A stretch of 64,000 nucleotides of DNA from JAUVHV01 sp964523875 (GTDB taxonomy: Bacteria > Omnitrophota > Gorgyraeia > JABMRG01), in assembly GCA_964523875.1 (NCBI GenBank), contig CAZGAS010000002.1:17132-81131 (forward strand), read 5' to 3'. The notes under the pieces are model-generated. The model did not search any database. It saw nothing but the letters and a program-made list of their open reading frames with translations, and had not been told where the DNA came from. Positions 50,964-62,000 of this stretch are shown piece by piece (positions within the stretch are counted from its first letter, which is position 1; each line of letters opens with the position of its first letter). Position numbers and translations under genes: made by a program.

Positions 50964-51923
50964 ATGGAAGAGAAGATCTTAAAGCTATTCAAGAAAAAGC
51001 CAGAGCATTATCTTTCCGGTGAGCAGGTAAGCAGGTCGCTTGATATTACTCGTTCCGCTTTTTGGAAACATATAGAGAAGCTGCGTATGCATGGCTATGA
51101 ATTTGATGCTGTGCCACACCTCGGCTATCGCCTTAGAAAGATTCCTGACAAACTTTACCCGTTTGAGATATCTCCTATGCTTAAGACCAGGATTATTGGA
51201 AAGGATATTGTTTATCATGATACAGTAGGATCTACTAACACGATTGCGTATAATCTTGCGAAAAGCGGGGCGAAAGAAGGCACCGTTGTGGTAGCGGAGA
51301 AGCAGACTAAAGGCAGGGGTAGGCTTTCCCGCGTATGGTCTTCACCAAAAGAAAAAGGTATATATCTTTCAATTATTTTGCGGCCGAAAATAACACCTTT
51401 TAAGGCTCCTGTAATGACGCTTATGGCCGCGGTTAGTCTTGCGCAGGCGATTAGGGAAAACGCTGATGTTCAGGCTTTTATTAAATGGCCCAATGATATT
51501 CTCATAGATGAAAAGAAAGTAGCGGGTATTCTTATGGAGATGGAAGCAGAGGCTGATTCTGTAAGATTTTTAATATTGGGTATTGGTATAAATGTGACTG
51601 CAAAAGATTCAGAATTACCAATAGGTGCAACCTCTGTAATGCAAGAGACTGATAATTTTTCCTCAAGGCCAATATTCGTAAAGGTGTTATTGGAAAGATT
51701 AGAGCACAACTACTTGTTGATTCAGAGAGAAGGCTTCTCACCGATTAGGACAGAGTGGAAGAATCTCTCTGTGACACTTGGACGCAGGATAAGGGCGACC
51801 TGCATGCATAAAACAATAGAAGGCGAGGCAGTTGATATTGATCCGGATGGAGGACTAAAAATAAGGCTGGATAATGGTTTTTCTGAAAAGATTATGGCCG
51901 GAGATTTGGCGCTATTGCGATAA
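50964..51923 (+). CDS. birA: Biotin--[acetyl-CoA-carboxylase] ligase with repressor domain
   Basis: This 319-residue protein has an N-terminal winged helix (YLSGEQVSRSLDITRSAFWKH, about residues 17-38), the catalytic biotin-protein-ligase domain with the GRGRLSRVWSSPKEKGIYLS loop near residue 115, KWPNDI with the catalytic Lys, and a C-terminal beta-barrel. It activates biotin to biotinyl-AMP, loads carrier proteins and may repress biotin genes. It lies next to coaX, a common birA-coaX pairing. Confidence 0.95.
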   Translation: MEEKILKLFKKKPEHYLSGEQVSRSLDITRSAFWKHIEKLRMHGYEFDAVPHLGYRLRKIPDKLYPFEISPMLKTRIIGKDIVYHDTVGSTNTIAYNLAKSGAKEGTVVVAEKQTKGRGRLSRVWSSPKEKGIYLSIILRPKITPFKAPVMTLMAAVSLAQAIRENADVQAFIKWPNDILIDEKKVAGILMEMEAEADSVRFLILGIGINVTAKDSELPIGATSVMQETDNFSSRPIFVKVLLERLEHNYLLIQREGFSPIRTEWKNLSVTLGRRIRATCMHKTIEGEAVDIDPDGGLKIRLDNGFSEKIMAGDLALLR

Positions 51924-51958
51924 TCATTGCCTGGTTTGACACTGTCCCGATTAAAACC

Positions 51959-52039
51959 GAAACTGTTTCTTAAATGCCTCAGAATTTTTTTAGCAACATT
52001 TAAGGATCCTTCTTGCACTAATAGCTTATGAGCGGTTTC
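51959..52039. repeat. Third copy of the structured 81-bp dispersed repeat
   Basis: An 81-base element with the same ends (GAAAC...GTTTC) as the copy at 22939-23019. CTTAAATG pairs with CATTTAAG, then AAGGATCCTT, a perfect palindrome where the other copies have AAGGAACCTT. The distance to CGGTTTC (22 bases) is identical. It sits between birA and coaX. Confidence 0.9.
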
Positions 52040-52077
52040 GGATTGAAGAAGGACAATGGGCTTTTGAGGAGTAGGAT

Positions 52078-52845
52078 ATGTTATTAACAATCGATATTGG
52101 GAATACAAGCATTCATGCGGGGATTTTTAAGGGTAAGCGGGTTATCCGGACTATGCTTATCAAGACATATGCCGATAAGCCGGATATTCTTAAGGCCTTT
52201 AAAAAAAGCCTTGGAGCTGATAAGGTAAAGATAAATGGTGCTGTTGTTTCAAGTGTTGTTCCGGGCGTAACGGTTATTATAAATCATATCATAAAGAAAC
52301 TTTTGAATATAAAACCAATCGTATTAGGAGAAGATATAAAGGTACCAATAAAAAATCTATATAAAAAACCAAAACAGGTAGGCCAGGATAGGCTTGTTAA
52401 TGCCTATGCCTGTAAAGAGCTTTATGGCAGTCCAGCTGTTGTTCTGGATTTTGGTACAGCAACAACCTTTGATTATATAAATCGATCCGGGGAATACGAA
52501 GGCGGCATTATTACCTCAGGGGTAGGTCTTACTATTGATGCGTTAGCTGAGAAGGCAGCGCTGCTTCCAAAAATCAAGTTTTATAAGCCAGATCGGCTGA
52601 TAGGCAAGGATACAGCAGGTAGTATTAGAAGTGGTGTATTTTTTGGATTAGCCAGTATGTGTGATGGGCTAGTGCTAAAGATAAAGAAGAGCTACAAGAA
52701 TAATCCTATTGTTATAGCAACAGGAGGTCTTGCAGACCTATTTTGTCCTTACTGTAAAGAAATAAATAAGATAGACAAATACTTGACACTGAAAGGTTTG
52801 TCAATAATCTCTTTAAAACTAGGCATAGACCTTGATTATAGATAA
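52078..52845 (+). CDS. coaX: Type III pantothenate kinase
   Basis: This 255-residue ASKHA-fold kinase phosphorylates pantothenate in coenzyme A synthesis. It starts with LLTIDIGNTSIHAGIF (phosphate-1 motif). It has GQDRLVNAYAC near residue 103, LDFGTATTFDYI with the conserved Asp near 123, GGIITSGVGLTIDAL and a C-terminal ATGGLADLF. The ATG has GAGGAG about 8 bases upstream, just after the repeat element. Confidence 0.95.
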   Translation: MLLTIDIGNTSIHAGIFKGKRVIRTMLIKTYADKPDILKAFKKSLGADKVKINGAVVSSVVPGVTVIINHIIKKLLNIKPIVLGEDIKVPIKNLYKKPKQVGQDRLVNAYACKELYGSPAVVLDFGTATTFDYINRSGEYEGGIITSGVGLTIDALAEKAALLPKIKFYKPDRLIGKDTAGSIRSGVFFGLASMCDGLVLKIKKSYKNNPIVIATGGLADLFCPYCKEINKIDKYLTLKGLSIISLKLGIDLDYR

Positions 52846-52959
52846 ATTATCAGGTATATTTATAGTGAAGATGAGGGAGAAAAGCAACAGACAAAAACAT
52901 TTTTTTGCCCTCTTATTTAAGACTTTAGAAAAGATTTAAATAATGGGAATAAAACTGCT

Positions 52960-52988
52960 TTGTGTGTGTTATATATAGTGTGTATAGA
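52960..52988 (+). promoter_or_regulatory. Possible promoter of the giant gene
   Basis: TTGTGT (52960-52965), a 17-bp spacer and TATAGA (52983-52988) precede the giant gene, followed by TGAGG at 53008-53012, 9 bases before its ATG. The match is moderate. Nothing else is recognisable in 52846-53021. Confidence 0.35.
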
Positions 52989-53021
52989 TATAAAAATTTT
53001 TAATAAATGAGGTTGTGCTAG

Positions 53022-56000
53022 ATGAAGGTAAACGAACAAGAGAATAAGTATATGAGACACTCAAATTATAGTCTATTATTACGTACTATATCATGGGTTG
53101 TGATTCTTACTTTCTCATGGCAGCAGATTACCTATGGAGCTGACCTCACGTCAAAACGATGGGAAGCCCAGGAAAAGAAGGTCGGCCGCACATACTCTGT
53201 TATTGAGGCTATTAAGCAGCAGAAGAAGCAGCAGGATGATATAGATCGCAGGGCCATAGCTGAATATCATCGCAACGCAGCGGTAGGTAGCATATTCCAG
53301 GATGTTCACCTTAACGAATACATGCAGAATATGGATCAGATGTTTGCAGCTATGCAGATACAGGAACAGCTATGGAAAGCCCGCAACCTAATCAAGCATG
53401 CAGGTAACACTTATCTCCCCTTAAAAAATCCTGATGGGTCAATGCGTTATATATGGTCTAGGGCAGGAATGACCATAGCTATTATAAACGAATACATAAA
53501 TGACGGTTACGGCAATATATCTTTTCGCGATACATATGACATGCAGTATAACGATAAAGGCTTACTAACCAGCTATGACGCTAAAGAGGTAGACCGCTTT
53601 GGAAGGACAACTTATATCAGTTGGTCTAACGCGGAGTATAGCCCTGATTCTGTATTTTATGGTGGCTATGATACGCAAGCGAATAAAAACCTTACAGCCT
53701 ATGTTCAGAAGACAGTTGTCCATGAAGAAGGAGATGGTGGTGCTGTTTATGAACATCATTCATTTAAGCATGTGTACAATGCTGTATATAATGGCAAGGA
53801 TATGGCGAGTTGTAATGAAGAGGGCTGGGATGAGGTAAGAGGTGAATACAACTTTGTACGTAACGGCATGGGCTACGATTCAAATCATAACCTGACATCC
53901 TATCATGAAGAAGGTTTTAGCCAGGATCAAGGTCAAAATTGGACTGACTGGTCTGGTTCTTATCATGCTAATCCGGATGTAGAAGACAGATACTTGCTTG
54001 ATAGCTATCAGATGAAGAGCTGGTCCGAAGCCGCGAATGAGGTATCTACCCTTGATTGGCAAGCTACCTATCAGGGTGTTCGCATGGCTAGTTTTACTCA
54101 GACTGAAACAACAGCAACCGGCGGGACAACGGTAAGTACAAGAAGTGATATAGAATATGAAGGAAACCTCGTAACGGGATATAAGGACACTTATACAGAT
54201 AATAACGGCGCAGCTTCTACATTGGAATTTACGGGTACCTATGATTCCAGGGAAAATCTTATACATTCTATTAAGAAACTTACAGACGCGCAAGGCAATG
54301 TTACTACAATAGAGAATAACGCGGCATACAATTCTATAAGGCAGCTTATAGGGTATGAAGAGACTGCGCTAGATGGTTCAGGCCTTAGTAATAATACGAT
54401 ATGGTCAGGTACCTATGATATCCTTGGCAGGCTTACATCATATCATCAGGAGGATGTAAGCTCTGATAATCCTGAAGTTACAATTGTGACAGATTATACA
54501 AACATAACATATGATACCACTAGCCAGATGGCGGACCTTGATGCTGTTGTACATATATTTGGTACAGATGCCAATGGCAAGACCGTTGATATTACGGAAA
54601 CAACATCAAGATCTGATATTGGATTAGATGATAGAAAAGCACTTACCTCCTATATAGAAACAATGACAAGGACAGGCACAAACCTCTATGGTTATTCGGT
54701 AGATATTATAATAACAAGGAGTTTAGCGTTTGAAACAGGAATAGATTCAGATGACAAGACCTACGCTATCAAATCCGTATCAGATGAAACTGCTCATACT
54801 GTTGGTAACTCAATGATAAGTCTTCCTGAAAACTGGCAGGATATGCCTATGGAGCAAAGGATAGCGTATTTGAAATTGGTAGATTTTAGCGTTAGCGGGA
54901 TAGAAGTAGATTTTGCAAATTTAAGCAGCGATGAAGAAGAGAATTCCGCTATGCAGACAGCATTTGTCTTAGGTGAAGATGTTACGCTTTCAGATGGCAC
55001 TGTAATTAGCCTGAACCCCGATACCCTATCTATACATATTAGTACAGATAAAACAAGTCATAACAACTATACAGGTCATATGAATTCATCAGGCCAGAGT
55101 GTAGGCTATGAGATTATATCAACCTCTGACGCTACATCTGACGTGTTAACTACTACTGTGCGAAGCTTAATCCAATATGGCGTAGCTGGCAACATGAGAA
55201 GCTATCATGATTTTGCTACTTCTACGCTTCATAACCTTACCACAGACCAGACAGTGAGTGGCATTACCTATGATTCTGCCAGCAGGATGCTTGCACAAAC
55301 AAGGGTTGATCATTTGTATGGTACAAGCTCAACGGGCGCGACAGTTGATACCATTTATACATACTCGCAGTATGATATGGCATATGATGCCCAAGCAAAC
55401 ATTATCAGCTATACAGAAGAGGAGACAAGTTCTTCGTTCCAGACATTAAAAACTACCCATGTAAGTGGAGTTACATATAATGGCTTAGGTCAGATATACT
55501 CAAAGGTAATCCGCTCAGGACAGGTATCAACATTTGAAGGCATTGATTACAATATTACCTCAGAGCAATTTGTCTATTCAAGCGTATATAATGAAAAAGA
55601 ACAACTAATAGGCGGTGTTAATTACANNNNNNNNNNNNNNNNNNNNNNNNNNNNNNNNNNNNNNNNNNNNNNNNNNNNNNNNNNNNNNNNNNNNNNNNNN
55701 NNNNNNNNNNNNNNNNNNNNNNNNNNAACAGAGACGCTTATAACCGAAGAAGTAATCGATCTCGCAAATGGTACAACCATGTATTATACAATCGATTCCA
55801 TTGGTCAGCGAATATTAGTTGCGGAGGTAGAGACTACAGGTGAAATAGAGACGACTACAATATATCAGTTCGATACTGATGGCAGCATATCTGGTAAAAC
55901 CGTAGAGACAAAGACAAAAAACTCTTCAGGCAGGCTTGGATCCTGGGTAACAGAAGAATATGTGATGTTAGATGATTCGTATGTTTTTAAAGAAAAGACA

Positions 56001-59000
56001 GAAAGAAGTAATTTTATTTACGAGTCGGATACTGTTAGAGATGAGAGGTTTAATACATTAGAAGAAATGATTGTTAAAAAGTTCTCATATGATGATGGGG
56101 TCCTTTTAAGTACAACAGAGGTAAATCTTAATCTTACCGGAACAGTCAATATGACAATCGTAGATTATGATACCGATGGTACTGCATTGTCTTCCGAAAC
56201 AAACGCTCTAGGAACAGAGGGTACGCTTGGCCTTATCCATGAATACAATTTTTTAGATGATCTGAAGTCAAATTTTGGAGTAGATGTTGTAAAGCACTGC
56301 AAGGAATCATTGTATGGAGATACTGATATAGAGACAGATTACGGGCTTATTGGCAAAGCTATAACATATAAGCAGGATATCTACATGAATATCCCTCTGC
56401 GCATGGACATAAGAACAGTCTTTACATGGAATATGACTTATGATGAATTCGGCCGTACAGTCTCTAATGAAAATATAACCCTTGTTTGTGGTAGAGGTAT
56501 TGACCAGGCTTTTTATGCGTTGGATATAGCGCAGGATATTGCTTCTTGGGTAAGTTTTTACATCGATAAGCTCGAGAATATGATAATCTCGCTTACTGAA
56601 AATTGGAATGATCTCAATGATGCAGGCAAAAGCGATGAAGCGCTTATTGTTGCCAGCGAGATATCTTCTATTAGTAATATGGTAAGCGCGCTAGAAGATA
56701 TAAGTTCAGAGGCTAATGTCGCGGTAGGCTTGGCATCAGAACTACTTGATGCGATAAACGCGGATAATAATGAAAATACTATTAATAATACTAGAGACGC
56801 TTTGCTCGCAGCTATTGAGGATGTAGCTTATTCCCTAGCAGGCTTTATAAGCGGTATAGAGTCGCAACTACCGGCTATCAATATAGAGATCTCTAACCTA
56901 GATATTTTATTGAGTGATCTGCGTTCTCAAATGGCCGCGGCAGAGGAAGCTAATGTCCCTGAGAGCAATCTTCAGGATTTGCAGGATATAATAGACGGTA
57001 ATAGTAGCTTAAAGGATGTCTATGAGGACTTTTATCAGGACATAGAAGACATACTTGGCCAGTCTTATGAGGTTATGGAGATGAATGATTCTCTTTCAGG
57101 GGGTATACCTTTTGGTGTTAATATGCAGACAGCCTCTAATGAATATAATATGGTTTACAATGATCTTAATCAGGTCGTTTCGTATGATATAACATCTACT
57201 CAATATGGTAATGGCAAAAACGAGGCGTATAACGCTTTTTATAGTTGTTCGCTATTATTGATAAACATAACCAATTTTAATGATATATTAACTAATGTTT
57301 TAACGCGTATATATCAAAATTTAGAGGCATTATATGGTTCAGAATATAACTTTTCTGTATTGGGTCAACGTTACAATGAAAGATTAAGCGAAATAGCAAG
57401 TCTATCAGTGGTATCTAAGGCAAAGGCAGCAGAATTATTTGAAGCGATAAGACTAAATGAGAAAGAGAGCATTGTCCAGGCCGCAAAACAAGAGTATCAG
57501 AAAAGCTTAGATGACCTTAGGGGAGAGATTCTTGGGTCTTATCTCGATGCGGTAAGTGATATAAGAGATTATCAGGATGTGCTTGATGACCTAAGCGTAT
57601 CCATAGATGATGAGCAGGAAGAATATAATGATCAATATAGCCTATATGAAAAGGCGCAAAGAGCTACTATCAGGGCATTGGGGAATAATAGTCCTGATTA
57701 TCAGGACTATCTTGCATATGAGAATCTCTTAAAAGGTATAGTCGATAATATTGCCGCAGAGATAGAGACCTTAAAAGACAAGCGTGATGCTGTGATGTCT
57801 CTAACGGTAGAGTTAAGCTATATAAAAGACACCTTACTAAAATTAAAAGAGAAGGAGTCTGTTGTAGAGATAGCTCTCCCATCAAGCCTAGATACTGTAT
57901 CAGTATCTCATAGATCTAGCATAACTTATGATATTAATAACCAGATGGCAGGTTATACGGAGAACGCAACAAGCGAGGAGGCAATAGCTGATTCTATATG
58001 GTATTCGTATGGGCAGGTTAACAGTTTATATATACAGGTCGAGCATATGATAAAGGCCCTTGTTGATAAAGCAGCGAAGCTGAGAGACCAGGCCGCTGTT
58101 GCGGAGACCGAAGCAGAGCAGGAATATCTTGTATCAGAATACCAGCAGATAGAAGCCAGAGCCAATGACTTATCAGAGATACTATTAACATTAGAGGATG
58201 CATCTATACTAACAAACAATATGCTTGTAGCGATTCAGGCAGGAGAAGACATCACTCTAATGCAGGAAGAGGTCTTGAGTAAGCTAGAAACTGTAAATGC
58301 TCAGTTTTTTGCTGTTGAGCTTATCTATTCCAATGATTTGGATCAGGCGCAACAGGATTTAGATAGTTTGAGAGAAGAGGCCATGCAGGCTCATATTGCT
58401 GCAGACAATCTTAGAGATAGCTTAAGGGCTATTGGACAGTATACAGTTGAAAAACAGACAGAGGATGGTTACGAAAAACTAACATATCAAATAGGAACTA
58501 ATGGTAAGGCTGAATTGGTAAGTAAGTCAGTTTTTATAGAAGCATATGATGGTGAGTTGCTTAAAGGAGAGACAGTATACACTTATAGTGTTGGTAGCTT
58601 TGAAAATGATTTAGGCGAAATGAGACCGCTTGAGACGCTGAAACAGATGCTTGTTATTACATATGCATACGATGGATTGAATAGGAAGATAACCAAAGAT
58701 GAGCAAAAATATGCCTACGCTATAGATGGAACCGAATCTTACAAAGGTAAGAAGCTTGAACAGTATAGTTATGATAATTTAGAGCGTACTTCAGAGGTTA
58801 GTGTTGAGGTCTATAACTCCGATAATGAGCATACGGGAAATCGTAGCACCTCATATCAATATGAAGGCAACACAGAAAATATCGCCAGAGAAGATGTTGT
58901 TACTTCATGGAAGGTAGATGACGGGACTACTGTTGAGTTTAAAGAATCAACAAGAAAGGTAACCGAGTATTCATATGCAGATGGCAAGCAGATGAGTAAG

Positions 59001-62000
59001 CAGATCAAGGGATATAGCTATTTGTATTCAGAGGATAGCACTACTGAACCTCCTGTCGAGGTTGTAGATGAGACCTTTGTTTCATGGCAGATTGAAGAAT
59101 ATGAATATACCGGTGATAATATAACTGAGAAGACAGTAATGGTATATGCCATATCAATTGGTAAGCCATGTAGTATGGGTGAAATAGTTACTACCTATGA
59201 TTCAGAGGGTATCTCGATAACAGGACAGACGATTACAAGTTATAAAGCTGAGTCAATTGAGCCTGTTCTACCAGAGAATTTTACTAGAGTAGATTTTTCT
59301 TATGAGACCATAAGCATTGAGATAAGAAGCGATTTTACTCATGATGAAACGTATCCTGAATGTGTTACAGGGTATATATCAAATTCACGATATGTTGATA
59401 GCGATGGGAATATAGTTGATGTTGATGTAAATAAGCACAAAACATGGGAAGAGGTAAGCAGGTTGCGGGAGGAGGCTGATGCAGCAGATGAGGCTGTTAA
59501 AAACAAAGAGGACTCTATAAAGGAGCTTGAGATATTTCTTAATGATTTTGGACTAGTCAATTCAGATCATGTCAGCATGATAGAGGATGCTATTTTTGAG
59601 ACTAAGACCCTTGACATGACGCGCTCTAATATAACATATAACGAGATTGGGCAAATTGCATCATATCAGGATGTTTCAGGGCAGAATCTAGGGATTTTGA
59701 GTTTAAGGGCATCATGGTTATCAATTATAGAGGCATCTAATCTTTATCAATATATAGAATACATAATAAACAACTCAGATAGTGAAATACAGGAGAGTAA
59801 AATATTGGCTTTAACCGACTTATTGGTTATTGTGGATAACGCGATAGATAAAGCCAGGCTCCTTTATGAGGCAATAAGTAATAAATCTGAGGATATAGAC
59901 GCCCTCCAGCAGAACCTTGTGTTGGCACTGGAGAGTGTTTACGAAGAGGCATCATCTTACTATGCTGACGCTGAATTAATAACCCTAAGTGGGTTGGTAT
60001 CAGATGCAAGCGGAATAACAACTATGATAGAGGGATTTATCGATTCAGCAGAAGGCCTTTTGCTGATAATAGACCAGGATATAGCTGATCTTAAAAATAT
60101 AAAGTTTATCATATCAGATCCATCTGCCGAGGTTTATGAGTCTGTATATTCGCAGATATACGCGCTGGAAGAAGATAGGAAGCTCTTTGCAGGCGAAGAC
60201 GGCATTATTGTTATAACAGGAAAACTTCAGCTTGCTTTTAATAATTTCAAAAACGCGGAATCTGATAATGATAAGAGAAAGTATTATACAGAGATTATCG
60301 GGCTTCTAGATGATCTGGAAGAAAAGGTTCTTACTTATTCCCAGTCAGTTTCGACGCAAGTTGAGGAGAAGCAGTCGTTGATAGAATCACTATCAGATCT
60401 AATGTCTGATAGTGAATACACCTCTTACACAAGTGATATAGAGGCCGCGATAGATAGCGCTTCAGACGAATTAATTATAGGCCTGAATGTTAAGAATTCG
60501 ATAGATTTTATATTAAAAGATATTAACAGTATGCAGAATTCTTTTCAAATAGAAGTTGGCCAGGCAAATACAATAATATCAAAGGCAGTAAGAGCTGCCT
60601 CTGTTGTGCCGTTTAGATCTAACGTTGAGACAGCGACTACCAGATCTGATATCGTATATGACGCCAATGGTAATATAAGCGGATATACAGAGATCACAGC
60701 TCAGACTGGAATAGAACTTGAATCGGTATGGCATATTATTAGTATTGTAAGTATCCTTGAAGAGACAATTGAGGATAAATATGCTGTATGCAATGAGTCT
60801 GATAGGCGATATATAGCAGATATAAGATTCAAGGTGGAGTCAATCAAGAACCAGCTCAATGCTCTAAAAGCAGCAGTTATTGCCGATGATAGCCAGGCTT
60901 TACAGGTTGCCCAGAATAATGTATTTGATAGCCTGATTTCACTAACCGAGGCGTCAGCAGAGTTTCTAATTATGAAAGAGCAGGATATATATGATATATG
61001 GGTAGAATCTGATATTCTCAATATTATAAAGAGTAATCTCTCAGATATGCTTTCAAGAGCAGAACGGGATGTCAATCCTGATGACCCTGCCTCAGTAGCT
61101 TATCTAGCGAGCTTGGAGCTTAGTATAGATAATATTGAGAAGAAGGCAGCTGGGCAGGAGGAGATACTCTCAGGTTACCAGAGAAGATGTGATGGCGCAC
61201 GTGATATATATGACGCTATCTCACAGTTAGCTGCGGAGATTCCATATAACCTGGATACAGAGACTGAAGTAATATGGTCTGATGGTAAGTATGATTCCTC
61301 CGGCATGCTCGTATCCTTTAAGCAGAAGACTATATCAAGTGGAGTCTCGACATCAAGCGCTATAACAGCAGCTCTTGAAGCAACCTCATTTATCGAAAGT
61401 ATTAATAACGCTCTGTCTAATTCAGCTATTTTAGGGGATAAGTATCTAAATAGCTATACAGAGCTAAAGAATGCTGCCCTAGAACTTCGTCAAAATATTA
61501 TCCATTTAGCTAAGGCGCTTATTAATAGTGATGACTACTCTAAAATACTGCAGGAGGTTAATAGGCTTGAGTCTGAATTGCAATCACTGCTTACGGATAT
61601 CAAGTTCGATATAGAATCAGATTTTAATGTAGCCATAGAGGATGCAGCAGCAGATATCAGTAACATAAAAGATTACGATATATTGCAGCTCTTAGAGAAT
61701 GGCGATTATGTTGCTGCGTTTGCTAGCGCAAAATATATATCAGATCAGTTTAGTTCTATTGTTGATAGCAGAAATGAGACACGTAAAATGGTAAATTATC
61801 TCGCTGAGTTAGATGGAAGCGCTGGCGCTAAGGCTGCTTTCGCATACAAGTCTGTTAGCATATCTAATGATACATCATATCTAACCGATGATAACGATTC
61901 CTATTCTGAGCTTAATGATAGTTTAGAAAGGGTTGCTACCATAGATGATAGTAATATGCGTTTTATAAACGAACTGGATGATAAGTATGCAATCGTATCA

